The notes under the pieces: generated by a model | Told to the model about the DNA's origin: nothing | What the model saw: the letters and a program-made list of their open reading frames with translations, nothing else | Database searches by the model: none | NCBI GenBank assembly: GCA_973895155.1 | Contig: OZ316899.1 | Span: 14,074,001-14,138,000, forward strand | DNA: 64,000 nucleotides | Direction: 5' to 3' | Origin: Marsupella aquatica | Lineage: Eukaryota; Marchantiophyta | Shown here: piece after piece, positions 11,425 through 23,362 of the stretch | How positions within the stretch are numbered: position 1 is the stretch's first letter | How the letters are laid out: each line of letters begins with the position of its first letter | Program-made: the position numbers and the translations under genes

Positions 11425-11760
11425 AACCCGAGTTACATAGCTAACCCGAGTTTGGCTAACCTAGCTATCCTATCTAACCCGAGTAGAGCTAACCCGTGGT
11501 CTTGGGTTAGGCCGCTACCTGCTATCCGCTAACCTAGGCTAAGCTGAGCCCAAACCCGAACTTACTTATGCTAACCCAAGCCCGAGTTCAGTCTAACCCG
11601 GGATCAATCTAATCCGAACCCGGGTTAAGCCTAAGCTGAAGCTGTTCTTACTTGAGTTAAGCTGAAGCCGTGCTCACCTGAGCTAAGCCGTGGTCGAGCT
11701 TAGGTTAACCCGAAACCGAAGCCGAATCCGCTAATTCCGGTCACAAGTTAACCCGTGACA
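11425..11760. repeat. Degenerate cluster of CTAACCCGAG words
   Basis: CTAACCCGAG and close variants (CTAACCTAG, CTAACCCGTG, CTAACCCAAG, TAACCCGGG, GCTAAGCTGAGCC) recur every 12-20 bp over about 330 bp. The spacing is irregular, so it is not a clean satellite. It has no coding signal and no clear telomere relationship (AACCC without the full AAACCCT). Confidence 0.7.
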
Positions 11761-12397
11761 CTAATCAGGCCGTATCTTCCTTAATACACCTCCGTTTCTC
11801 GAGTGTTTTATATCGATTTTACTCACCTTGACCAGATCTTTCCAATGCTCTTTACAGATCCGGATTTGGTGACATATTGAAAGAGATATGGTCGCCGACC
11901 ACCCGTGACATAGCTTTTATTTCCCTACTCTTAACGCCATGATTGCCCTTATTCTTGCCATCTTGCTAATTGTTATGCAATATCAATAACTACTCCTTGC
12001 ATACAACAACCTAGTTACTCAGATTATAGAATAAGGACCATGTCATCGGCGTCACAACTTGCAATTTAAAGAGTTGAGCCTCGGAGACAATCAAACGATG
12101 GAAGATGTACAATAGGGGTGTAAGTCGTAAGCTGTACCAAGCTCCATGACTTGAATGTTGAATGAACCAATTCGTGTTGTGAAGGGATTTGCATGAATAA
12201 TTGTTGGAGAGTGAGTGGTGGGAAGGTTTTTTTAATGGTGCGTGCGAAATGCTTGTAGTGAATGGCTAAAATTGAGTAGATCATGGGCTGCTTATGGGCT
12301 GCTTTGTAGACAACGTCATGTACCTCATACGTACAAGCAACAAATACAAAAGACATTTAGTGTTATTTTTCCTGTTCATACCTGCCCCACTCTTAAC
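11761..12397. other. Unassigned flank left of the outer CACTA element
   Basis: No recognisable gene. This is the pre-insertion target flank of the outer transposon. The matching right flank begins at 37988, and joining the two conceptually gives no ORF I recognise. Confidence 0.5.
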
Positions 12398-12400
12398 TTA
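12398..12400. other. Target-site duplication TTA, left copy (outer CACTA)
   Basis: TTA directly precedes CACTACTACA. The same TTA follows the right terminus at 37985-37987. Three-base duplications are the rule for CACTA elements. Confidence 0.85.
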
Positions 12401-12430
12401 CACTACTACATATTTGCCGTTTTTGCAAAG
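12401..12430 (+). repeat. Outer CACTA left terminal inverted repeat
   Basis: Begins CACTACTACATATTTGCCG. It pairs imperfectly with the reverse complement of 37955-37984. Transposase cuts at such termini. Confidence 0.8.
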
Positions 12431-12860
12431 GTCATTTACAAGGGGATAAACAAACCACGAAGCGCCATTCATCGTTCATCTTGCGATGCAAACCGCATCG
12501 CAACCACTATTTGCGAAACCCAAATCTTCGCAAATATTTGCGAAACCAAATATCTCCCAAAATGTTTCTTAACCTTTGAGCATTCTACTTAGTAGTGATG
12601 TTTACCGTTTTGCAAACAACTTGCGACGCCGAATGCATCGATAACGTTGCGATACTTCTGTAATCAGAAAACGGCTTGCGATGCAAAATTGATCGCAATA
12701 CTGCAAAACTTAGAGAATTGCTACTTTGCGATATGGTATGGCTCGCAAAATCAAGGCGCCTCAGTGGTTCTCTTTAGAGAAAGCTTGAGTTTTGGAAAGT
12801 TGAGATACGCATTGCTTCGGAATGTAGCGATGGTGTTGAGATGGGATCTAGCGATGAGAT
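12420..12860. repeat. Outer CACTA left subterminal word cluster
   Basis: Dense, both-orientation copies of TTTGCAAA, TTGCGAT, TTCGCAAA and GATGCAAA-like words (for example CTTGCGATGCAAACCGCATC, TTTGCGAAACC, CTTCGCAAATATTTGCGAAA, CTTGCGATGCAAAATTGATC, TTGCGATATGG). The same words fill 37.53-37.96 kb at the other end. In En/Spm, TnpA binds short subterminal repeats; here the binding role is inferred. Confidence 0.8.
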
Positions 12861-12889
12861 GGGGATCGCTAATGTAGCCATGAGGTTAA

Positions 12890-13400
12890 GATGGGTGGGG
12901 GTTTGCAAAATGGTTTGCAAAATTGGTTTTGGGGTTTGTCAGATTTAGAAAGGGCATGGGACAAGGAATGGAGGAAGGAGGGTCAAGGAGAGAGGAGGGA
13001 GGAGGTACAAACAGTTTTAGGGAGGTACACTTTAGGAAGAAAAGGAGGAGGAAGGGTTGACTTAAGGGGGGACAAGGAACAAAGGGAGGAGGGAGGAGGG
13101 CGGTTTAGGGTGCACAAGGAAATGAGGGAGAAGGGAGCGTACCTACCTACAGTTTAGGGAGGGAAAAGGAAAGGAGGGAGGAGGGAGGGAGGGTGGAAGG
13201 TATAGGTTTAGGAGGGGGACAAGCCAAGGAGAGAGGAGCATAGGTTGAGGACAATGAAAGGTGGAAAAAATTGAGGGCATGTATAGGTTTTAAAAAGGAA
13301 GGGGTTGAGACAAGGGGAGGAGGGAGGTGGGTACAAGTACTAGAGAGAAAGGCTAGGGGGTGGGAGAAGGAAAGCTACAAGGAGGAATGACTACAAGCAA
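12890..13400. other. Purine-rich GGAGGG tract
   Basis: The plus strand is dominated by GGGAGGAGGGAGGAGGG-like runs over about 500 bp between the left subterminal cluster and the transposase 3' end. It has G-quadruplex potential. Open frames through it are low-complexity artefacts. Confidence 0.6.
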
Positions 13401-13540
13401 CATGAGTTTTCTTTTCATAAAGTGTACCAAAAGGTGTGGGAGTGTACATAGGACTTTGGGGATGGAAGATGTAAAAAAGCCACATTTAAAATTGATATAC
13501 TTACAAGATTGATTTGGGCAAACATAAATTTATTAATAAT

Positions 13541-15161
13541 TTAGAAACAGATATTTCTCCAACCAAGAAGAGAGATCCTCATATGTTCAAATCTAACTAT
13601 ATATCCACATAACATATACCCCTCAAACTTGGTCTTCATCCTCTTCAGGTTGGGACACAACCAAAATATTTGGCTTTTCCCCAACAACTGAACGAGATCG
13701 TGGCACATATGTGATGACAAGTGACCATTCCTCTGGGTTTGGGGGGTATGGAATATAGAAACATTGTTCCACATGACTTGGAAAAGTGAACGGCTATGAT
13801 GTTTGCCAATGAGATGGCTGGAAACTAGTGGAGATGTCTTTAGCCGTGTAAATCCACACTCATCTTGAAGCACGGTGGGATTGTTACCTGCAAGGTTCAC
13901 TTTGAACCACTTGCACTTGAAGACATACTCTTCAAACTTTGATTGTGCATCATAAGAGATCACTAGGATCTCCTCTATCTTTCCATAATGTGGCACAACA
14001 TCTCGAATAATATTTGTGTCATGGCGACTACTGCGGGAATCTTGAGAGAATTGTCCTTGAACTCCACAATCAAAGGTACGACCCCTCTTCTCATCAAGGG
14101 AAGAAACTCTAAAATCCATCAAACCATAAGGACATGTTACAAAAATAGGCATAAACATATAACAATTAATATCACATGCCAAAAAAATGTCTTTTCAATA
14201 TATGTGGGTGCATTACACATAAATTACAATCATCATAGATGAAAGGTTACTAAGGTACTTGGAAATAACCTGAAATGTCTCCCTTGTGTCCACATTGCCA
14301 TCCTTGTTGTAACCATTCTCAAGGGACCATGAACAATGGTACGGACGTCATCTGTGATAGCTGGAAAATGTAATACATTCTCTCCCCTCGCTACCATGTC
14401 ATCCACCTCAACCAACTTCTCCTTCATGTAGTCATGGTACTTTGGAAAGATCCTTGGTCTTCTACTGGTACTTTTGGCATCCTCATAGAAATCCCTCCAT
14501 TCTTCCATGATAGTGTTGTTACTCAACATGAATATGGTTAGTTGTTTCAACTCCACTGGTGTCAACATGCGGGTTTTGATAGCACCTATTAAACGATCCT
14601 CCTCATCTTCCCTCTCCTCTACCCAAGTACGGGGAGAGGTACGATCAATTGTGGCCAATATGTTACTGCAATAGAACATACTCTCTGCTGCCAAGTATCT
14701 TGTAGCCATGCTTCCCTCAACCCGTGCCCGGTTACGTACATAACCCTTTAATACTGCCATGTACCGTTCCAACCAATACATCCACCGACAATGCACAGGA
14801 CCAGCAATGGCCACCTCATGAACAAGTAAATGCACTTGGCAATCAAAAAAGGAAGGAGGAAGGGCCTTTTCTAACTTGCATACCACCTCTGCTGCCAGTA
14901 CCTCCATTCCCGGGATCTCTTCACAATATATCTCCTTAGAACATACCCATCTCAATAGTTTTCCCAATGACCAAATGGCATCTTGCACTTCTGAACTTGC
15001 CAAACCTATTATGGCCACGGGCAATATATGCTGCAATAACCGATGATAGTCATGCGTCTTGAGATACATTGGCCACTTATAATTGTCCTCCATCCCAAAG
15101 GCTTTCCGGAGATTGGCACCATAACCAGTAGGAAACCGCATGCCTCCTATACGATTCCTAA
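13541..15161 (-). pseudogene. Outer CACTA transposase, 3' half (DUF4218 and DUF4216 regions)
   Basis: Downstream half of a CACTA transposase split by the inner element. From the junction the protein reads RNRIGGMRFPTGYG, then the DUF4218-type region with KTHDYHRLLQHILPVA, LPPSFFDCQVHLLVHEV, HCRWMYWLERYMAVLKGYV and RARVEGSMATRYLAAE. A gap at about 14183-14232 leads to a DUF4216-type region (HYGKIEEILVISYD, VFKCKWFKV, DECGFTRL). A frame change near 13.79 kb breaks the following conserved PF.FPSHVEQCFYI-like stretch. CACTA transposases of this group have Transposase_21 at the N-terminus, which lies in the other half at 31717-33760. Joining the halves over the TAA/TTA duplication restores one continuous frame (…REF + RNRIG…). 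The product would be nuclear and would cut the element ends, but it is dead. Confidence 0.9.
15159..15161. other. Target-site duplication TAA, left copy (inner CACTA)
   Basis: TAA directly precedes CACTAGTAGAAACC; the other copy is at 31714-31716. Removing the element and one TAA restores the outer transposase frame, which proves the direction of nesting. Confidence 0.93.
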
Positions 15162-15179
15162 CACTAGTAGAAACCGGGG
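15162..15179 (+). repeat. Inner CACTA left terminal inverted repeat
   Basis: CACTAGTAGAAACCGGGG, identical to the reverse complement of 31696-31713. Similarity continues weakly inward (TATTTAGACC against AATTTAGGCC). Confidence 0.95.
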
Positions 15180-15194
15180 GGTATTTAGACCCCA

Positions 15195-15510
15195 TTAAAC
15201 GACTATTCAGTACCGTATAGGACTTGGAAACGACTGGGAAGGACTCTAGTCCTTTATAGGACTGCGAGTCGTATGTTTTGTTACTATAATCAACTGAGTC
15301 CTTTATAGAACTGGTTTATAAGTCGTTTAATAGACTGGATTTTCAGTCTATTTTAGTCTTTGTGTGGGTAGCTTTGGTGAGTCATTTTTAGTCTTTTATG
15401 GGCTGCGATGATGAGTCGTTGGGAACGACTAAAAAGGTTATGGAGGGTAGTCTTTAAATATACTTTGTGGGGTATGTATAAGTCTTTTATGTCAACTGGA
15501 TATGAGTGAT
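15195..15510. repeat. Inner CACTA left subterminal repeats
   Basis: Repeated AGTCCTTTATAG, AGTCGTTTAATAG, AGTCTTTTATG and GACTGG-type words in both orientations. The matching words at the other end (31.56-31.70 kb) include CATAGTCTTTT, TAGTCTTC and CATAGTCCTATAAG. These are candidate TnpA-like binding sites, by analogy with En/Spm. Confidence 0.75.
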
Positions 15511-15987
15511 GAAGACCCCACTATACTACTTGGAATGAACCCACTCTTGTGCACAAATAACATATTGCATTCATGTTTTATTGTGTACTTGGAATGAACT
15601 CACTCTATAAGTTCACCATTCATCATGTTAACATTAGAATACATAGTTTCAGAAAGCCATCTTCTATACCATGTACACTAATATGAATTCACAGATTCAA
15701 ACTTCATAGACTACAAAGAAGGTCACAAAGTATTCCTCTATACCATACACACTAATACTGAAATGATAAAATAGATTCAAGTATCATAGACAATCACCAT
15801 AGAGCCATAGTTTGACATCAATCACTTGTTTCATACATACAGAATTCAGAAATATCAATGTCACACACAACGTCTCCTTCATCCTCTTTACCAAATGGAA
15901 AAATTGGTACAGATATTTCTTGGATCTTTCCAAGGCAATGTCAAAATGTGACACAATTCACATGATGCTATCTACACTTGCATTCAG
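15511..15987. other. Inner CACTA left internal non-coding segment
   Basis: About 480 bp between the subterminal repeats and the 3' end of the TnpA-like gene. It would hold that gene's 3' UTR on the minus strand. No other gene is seen. Confidence 0.5.
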
Positions 15988-18900
15988 TCACTGCAGACTA
16001 ACACACTCTGATGGCCAGAGCACAAGAGATCCTACTGCATCTGCAATTATTTCCTGAGGTGGATCATCGTCTCTATTCGGAAATGGCAAATTACAATCAG
16101 ATACAATCACTGTAGTCAACAACACTACTACATGGTCATCCGGGACCACTTTGCCATGGAATTTTGCATGATCCGGTCGCAAAATGCCTGTACCCACACA
16201 TACCTGCGAGTCATCCTCCCATGATAGAAGATTATGGACTGGCTCTGCTGTGGCTATCACCTCCACCTTACCCTGGCTGTTTTTCTTGGCTTTCCTGGGT
16301 GGCTTATACATGACATTATTCATACCTTGGTTGCGAGTCATGACTTTGGCACGAGTGTTTTGTGCTGGTGATCGAGAATTGGCTACACTCTTCTTCAAAG
16401 AATCTGCATCCATATTTGACACTTCTGATTGTGTAGCAGGATTTCCCTGCGACATCATCTCAGTATCTGCCAACATTGTACTTGCTTCAATTGAAGCATC
16501 TACAATCTTACTTGCATCCAATGTTGCTCCCAAGTTTCGACGTCGCTTCACCCTACTCCCACTTGGTTGAGAGTCTGTCAACTCTGCATCAACTACAATT
16601 CAGTGTCATGTCCAACATAAGTCAATCACTCATCACATGTGCTAAATGTACATGTCACCAACCACAAAGTTGTCACTATCTCCTTACCATTATGAACAAC
16701 CTTCTTCCCCTTCTTTGCCATTGCCATATGCTCCATGTCTGCTTCTGTTGATCAATAAACACACCACAATATTCAGGTTGAATCTATTAACCACTGAATT
16801 GTTGCTCAACATTCATATAGAGGAATTTAAAGCATCAGCTTACCTGATACCTCCTTGGCTATGGTCACTGAGGCACTGGGCACATCTTCTTCATTATTGC
16901 TCTTTGAATCACCTGATACATCAATCATGATGTCACTTCAGATCCCAGTTCATCCAACCAGTTCTTACAGAAAAGATTACCTCCAACCGGCTTAAGCTTC
17001 ACAAAACTCCATGCACTTTTCAAATGTAATGTATTGGATCATAGCAGGTTACCTGTCTCAGCAACCTTCTTGCCCTTCTGCTTACTGATTACAGGGTCCT
17101 TCTCTGCCTCCACTCTTCCTGCATTCAAACCATTCACTCAATTCATGAAAACTTACTTCTAACATTTGAACATAGGACACAATGAACAATGGGCCGGTGT
17201 CATTTCCATACCTGTGTCAGATTTGCCAATTCCCTTTTTTGTTAACAAGGGCACACTTTGTACAATGTTGCCCTCATTGTTTGGTTGGGAACCACCCAAT
17301 TTTTCAATCACAAGCTTGAAATTAGATTCCACTGATGCAAGAAGGTTTGCTACAGATGCCTCCACAATATCCAAACGATCAGCCAATTTACTTTCCACTC
17401 GAGGGAGTCCACACTCTAATGACTTCAACCGTTCACACATCTCTGTGAGAGTTGTAACAGTTCCCTGTCATAACACAGCTTACATATCTCAGATAACTGT
17501 CCCCAAGAACTGGTTGCTTACTTCCTACTACATTTCTTTCTGATGCTCAAGGCCAAATAGTCACAGAACATACAGAATTACAACATAATCACCTGTTTGG
17601 AAGTTACACTTGTCACCTCACTCCTTTGTTTCATGAACTCCTCTCTCACTTCTTGTGCTGATGGTTCTTCACCTGTCAATTTCTTCTGCAGTCCACATCA
17701 ACATACATATGAATGAAACCAAGTGTTGATTGTCAATGAAAATGTAATAATGGTAGCAAGATGATAAGTTTGAGGCTTACTATCAGGCATGTCACTGCCT
17801 TACCAATTGTTCTTTCACTGGAGCATAACTTCCTCTCCCAGCCTGTGAAAGGTGTTTCACTCTGCCTCGAGCATTTGACATCAGTTCACTCTTGCTCTGT
17901 CCAGCCTCCGACATGAACCCTTTGATTAACCGTGTCCATTGATCCAGTTCCAATGATGGGGGTGGTGGCATTCTCCTGTTAGAACCATTGTCTATCCACA
18001 TCCTTTTCAACCTATGCCTCTCTTGTTTCAAAATCCTCATTGCATAATCTGATATGCAATCTTCAACTGGGCCCTTACCATCATTACCAACATACTCCCA
18101 CCGTTCAAGAATGTCCTTGCAGATAGCAGCCCAATCAGCTTTGTTCTGACTCCTAAACTCTGTAATGCTCAAATCTAACCAACGCAATACTTCTCCTCTT
18201 AGGTCAGAATGCCAACGGTTCTTACCATCACATGTGGGAGTTATCCAACCTTCGGAATTCACTTCTACTTTACCAAATTTGTTACTGTCTCCTGCCTTGG
18301 TACTCCCTGAAGCGCTACTAGGTGTCCCTCCACGGCCTGGTGTCCCCCCACGGCCTGGGGTCCCTCCACGGCCTGATCTCCCCCCACGGCCTGGATTGCA
18401 TTGTCCAAACCTCCCTGGAGTCCCTGCACATTTACAGGATCCATTTACAGTCACTTACATTAGGTAAGTATGAATCATAAATCCCGCTGCCAAATATACA
18501 GTGGACTTCAGAGCAATTCTGCAATGACCAAGTTACCTCTCCCTTGGCGCATAGATGGTTCTGGACCACCTGTCCTATTGCTTTGTCTTGATGAATTAGG
18601 GGCGTTTCTCCCGCCTGTGAATGATTGCCTCCTATCTGAACGTGGATGGCCTTTGTTGTTTTCGTGATTGTCCCAATCAGAGTCTGCATACCAACAGGTA
18701 CATGCCACACTCATGGACCTGTAAGATAAACTCTTTGCCCTAGCTACACATCAGATAAGTGCATATTGAGCTAAATCTCTACTATCATCACAAAATCACT
18801 AGCACAAGGCACTTACTTGTCCAATCATCCTCCTCACCTTTCCATTGCCCTCTGTACCCGTCTCTACCACGCTCTGGGTGTTCATATTCATCCCATCCAT

Positions 18901-19159
18901 CTTCTGCTCCATCATAGTCATCATCATAATTATCAGGCGTCCCTTGCCAATAACTCTGGCTCCTTCTAGGGTATGGATTATGTGATTTCTCTCTAGCTGC
19001 CCACCTACCTGGGACTTGATGAGGGCCCTGTGCATCTTGCACAGGTGCATTTTTCTGTGAGCCCCCTGCATCTGGGTCTCCATCCATATCCAATCTTTCC
19101 TCTTCACCCCACTCTCCAAGCCCCATGTCTGTCTCCATGTCATCACCCTCTTCCCCCAT
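15988..19159 (-). CDS. TnpA-like / Ptta-En-Spm plant transposase protein, nine exons
   Basis: Nine exons with GT-AG sites give one frame: 19159-18817, 18683-18537, 18423-17805, 17685-17593, 17464-17212, 17118-17053, 16912-16844, 16744-16688, 16583-15988. The start is the ATG at 19159, followed by an acidic, then basic low-complexity region. Exon 3 begins with GTPGRGG repeats and carries a Ptta/En/Spm-type (Transposase_24-like) domain: RWHSDLRGEVLRWLDL, RILKQERHRLKRMW, then PPPPSLELDQW. Exon 5 is heptad-like and could be a coiled coil. The last exon starts near a KRRR nuclear signal and ends in a conserved block (PFPNRDDDPP, DAVGSLVLWPSECV) like the C-terminus of plant En/Spm proteins (DUF8039-like). 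No stop or frameshift is seen. It follows the transposase on the same strand with a 177-bp gap. Probable role: binding the subterminal repeats. Exon 1 could have an upstream non-coding exon. Confidence 0.8.
18325..18400. repeat. 18-bp tandem repeat encoding GRGGTP
   Basis: About four imperfect copies of CCTCCACGGCCTGGTGTC-type units in exon 3 of the TnpA-like gene encode repeated G-R-G-G-T-P on the minus strand. Unit length preserves frame. Confidence 0.85.
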
Positions 19160-19336
19160 AGCTTCTGCACAGCACCCACAACCAAACAGGGAGAATCAAC
19201 ACACTAAATTCAAAGTATCAATCAATTTCATGCATATCCAACTATCCTAAACATCATTCCAGGCAGCAATTCCCGTTATGTGACTCTGTGCAGGTAGTCA
19301 TCCTCAACCTCATACTTGCCAATCGCCAGCTGTTGC

Positions 19337-22300
19337 CTATTGCAAATCATCAACCTCATCATATTCCATTTGCCCAGGTTCATCATATGTCTCTCTCAAT
19401 GTTAAGGGGATGTAGTCAGTCCCTGCCCGAGTTGGAAGTACAGTCTCATGACTAGGATGCTCGAATGCAGCATGGTCATCCAAACTGAACTCTACTTTAC
19501 TTCCATCCATCCGCCTGTTCCGTGCTTGGCTATGGCATACCACCCTCCAGCCATGTGACTCCTCCACATCTGCAAAGAAAGCCTGTTCAACTTGGCTAGG
19601 GAAAACAAAAGGCTCAGACCATTCTGGTACTCTGGACCTAAAATTGGCCAACAAGAACCCATCATGATCACGCTTCATGGTGGCCCTTGGTCTCTGCCAC
19701 TCTGATTTCACCCATGATCCCTTCATCAATATCACTGGGACACTTGTGTTACCATAATTCAACACCCAAATGTCGGTCAACTCCCCCACGTAACCCATCT
19801 TCATCCACCCCCTCTGTTCTTCAGAGGTTCTCTGCTCAAACACAGAAATCAAACCACAATCATATGATACACAATGGTCACCCTGCTCATCCCTCACTCG
19901 ATAATGATTTCCATAAGCTCTCATCCGTTTGTAGGTCAGAATAGACAATCGTGGTGGCACAGATAGAAGATACAAATCCTTCTCCATATCTGGGTGATGT
20001 CTACTATGCTCTCAAATTGTCACCCGAATCCACTGCTCGAACTGTGGGAAGGGATCCTGCTGCCCAGAGTGTGCAACTTTTTGCATATCATATTCCCTGC
20101 ATTATGAGGTACAGACATAGTTAGGTCTAAACAACACATGACAACCTAAGATCACCCTTGGAACAGACAAGAAGCATCACAACAAAGGCAAGTCAATTCA
20201 ATCACTCACCTCCACCATGGTTGCATAGGCTCTGTGTTTGCCAGCACATATGAATGAGCCTTGTCTCGAATCGCAACAGGCAGCTGAACAGCACGTCCCA
20301 CACCTTCAACAACCTCGCCACTCACTCCATCATCTTCACCAGATTTCCAAACTCTTGTCATAGCTTCACCAGACCCAGCCATGTACTCTGTTAGGAATCC
20401 CAACGTCTCATCCTTAATGTACCCCAATGCCATGGAAGCCTCTGGCCTGTAGTATGTTCTCACATGACCTTTCAACAACTTCATGTATCGCTCCATAGGG
20501 TACATCCATCTGGTACTGACTGGCCCATACTGCCCTAGCTCTTCTACCACATGGATTAGGAGATGAGTCATAACATCAAAGAAAGCAGGGGGGAAGTATA
20601 TCTCCAAGTCACAGAGGACATAAGCAGCATCCTGCTTCAACTGCTCCAATCCTTGGGGATCCCACACTTTCACACATATACGGCGAAATACATTGCATAG
20701 TCGAAGAATGACATTACGGACTGGTTTCTGCATGAGACCTTTGAGGCATAGGGGCAGAATGTGCTGCATCAACACATGGTAGTCATGTGTTTTCATACTG
20801 CCAAGTTTATTCTTTGTAATATGCTTCTTGAAGGCACCAGCATAGCCAGAGGGCACTTTCAGACAGCTCAATCTATACAAGAATGTCTTCCATTCATCCT
20901 GTGTGCACACATAGGGAGCTTGGAACTTGAGAAGTACATTGGGATTGCTTGCATGGGGCTTCAACCAAAGGTGAGGGCGAATCCCCTTCTGTTGCATATC
21001 AGCTCGAACTGCTCCTGTATCTTTCTCACCCGACAAGAACTTCAGCAAGCTCTCACAAATATTTTTCTCAATGTGCATGACGTCCACATTGTGTTTGCTG
21101 GGCTCGAATTCCTGCACTCCACAAAGCAAAGAATTCAACAACAGAAACACTAATTAACCACATAGGAGGATTGTAACCAACATCAATCCACCATTGCTCC
21201 AATCTAAAATTGCAATCATACAGGGGCTGGAGGCTAAGTACATTACCCTCCAGTACTCCAACTCCAAGTCCATCAAGGTCTGTCTTTTCACACCGTGTTT
21301 CACCACTGGATCCTCAGGTTCTCGATCAGTGGCACTTCTCTTGTCCCAATCAGCCTTCCTGGCTGCCCACCTCAGGACTTGCTCTCTGGTGACCCTCTGT
21401 GGTGGGCCACGAAGCTCTGTTTTGTTGTTGAAGTGTGCAATTTGAGACCGTGTGTGCCTGTAAGGATGATCAACAGGCAGATACCTTCTATGCCCCTGAA
21501 ATTTCATACTGTGCAGGGCATGTGACCACTCACTTGTCACATTTTTCCCACATGGTGTGCACCCCACATAGCCCTTTGTCACTCGTCCAGATATGATGCC
21601 ATGGCCTGGGTAATCTGCTATATCCAGCAAACAAATTGCATGCAGTCTAAAGGGGCTGGGTCGAAGAAGCCCCTTCAGAACATCATGGGTTAACACCCCT
21701 TCTATCCACAAAGTCTTCCACTCTTCCACTGCTGGAGCCAACATGATATCTATGAATTGCTCGGTCACAGAAGCTGGTCCAGGGATTAACAGCACCATCA
21801 TGACAAAAAACCTCTTTGTAGTCATCCATGGGGAAGGTTGTAATTTAGCAGCGTAACCGGCCAACATGAATAACGGTTGTTTTTGTCTCCAAATGGGTTT
21901 ACTCCATCCAGTGATAGACCAAATCAAAAGTTCCGCTTCTCTGCAGCAAACTGTGGCCACCTCTCATCAACAAATTTCCAATGGTTGGAATCTCCAATGT
22001 GACGCTGCAGGCCATCACTGCTCTTGTTATCAGGAGTCCATGTCATCAGCTTGGAAATGGCAGGGCATCTAAACAGACGTTGTAGTCTAGGAATGAGAGG
22101 AAAATGACGAAGAACCTTGGCAGGGTGTGTACATTTCCCTACATTCTTGTACCTGTGCTTACCACAATGAGGGCATGTCAATTTATCTGCATGCTCTTTG
22201 CGAAAGAGAACACACCCATCAAGGCATGCGTCAATAGACACATAGTTCAGCCCAAGGTTAGACATCAATTTCCTAGCCTCGTACATATTTTTTGGAATTG

Positions 22301-23036
22301 AATTACCATCTGGTAACACATTTCGGCGCAGGAAGGTCAACAACTCTGTCACAAATATATTGGGAACATTGTGATTGCCACAGATGTTCAACAACAACAC
22401 GACAAAACCCAGCTTGGAGCAGTTCGACCCCTCGTAGATAGGAATGCAAGCTTCTTTGATGTGTTTTGGGCCCCCAAACACCCACTCCCTCTCTGCTGCA
22501 CCTTCCCCAATGTCAAAGTCAGGTTGAGCTTGGCCGTCGCCAATGTGTGGCTGCGGTTCATTGTCCTCTTCTGATTCCACTGTGTCGTAAAAAGCATCAA
22601 GGTCTTCAAAAATCTCTTGAACCATTCTTGGGACATCCATCCCATCGTCCTCAGTGATTGCCTCTGCATCTCCATCTTGGTCATCCACGTTCTCATGTTG
22701 GACCCCAGGACCATCCTCTGCACAGTCTATGTCCTGCTCTACGTAGTCTCTACGCCTAGCTGTATTAGAATCCACAAAGTCAGCTCTCCACTCTTCATCA
22801 GAGGAGTCTTCTTTTGCTGGTACATTCCAAACCCTCCACCGAGGGTGCCTTTCATGCCGCAGCAGGTGAAGGTGCACAGTGTTCAAACTCAACGACTTGA
22901 ATCCTTGGCACTGTGTGCATGGGCATCTCATCCTCCTACTCCTACCTTGGGCGGCCCGGGCTTGTTCACGCATCCACAATTTAGAATCATGATGCCTAAT
23001 CCTAAATGGGTTGTGAAGAGGCAACCTTGGAGCCAT
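19337..23036 (-). pseudogene. Inner CACTA transposase (Transposase_21, DUF4218, DUF4216)
   Basis: Start ATG at 23036 (MAPRLPLHNPF). The Transpos_assoc-like N-terminus has MRCPCTQCQGF and a VHLHLLRH histidine motif. A long acidic linker leads to the Transposase_21 region (LLTFLRRNVLPDGNSIP, YEARKLMSNLGLNYVSIDAC, CPHCGKHRYKN, HFPLIPRLQRLF). Two introns with GT-AG ends are clear: 21112-21246 (exons join EYWR to EFEPSKHNVDVMHIEKN) and 20097-20209. The DUF4218 region has SMKTHDYHVLMQHILP and FPPAFFDVMTHLLIHVVEEL; the DUF4216 region has VGELTDIWVLNYG, LMKGSWV and FVFPSQVEQAFFADV. Lesions: TGA at 21924-21926 (family has R in RNVRFGL), a lost base in a G-run at 21830-21833, and TGA at 20012-20014. 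The product would catalyse cut-and-paste transposition, but this copy is inactive. Confidence 0.93.
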
Positions 23037-23362
23037 CACTATACACACGCACTCAGCACCCTGTCATTTTATTATGCAAGTGAAAAATACACTTCCTGTT
23101 AAGGATTTCACCCCCGACTGTACTTGCCAAAATACGTAACGTTCCAAAAAAACAAAAAAACAAAAAATATAGGTGCCTGAGTCATGTACCTATTCTCAAG
23201 TGAATGAGACAAAATTCCTAAATGTTTGAGGGTGTCAACTCCTCCGCTGTCCTCACATGTACTGCCTCTGCACGTACATCCATGACCATATCAGAGTCCA
23301 ATCATGTATAGTCATAGACACAGGTGCCAGGTGCGAGACCGGTGTGAGATGTCCTCATCTTA

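Noticed and set aside
12891-13157. Plus-strand Gly/Arg-rich ORF
   Set aside because: Product of the purine-rich GGAGGG tract.
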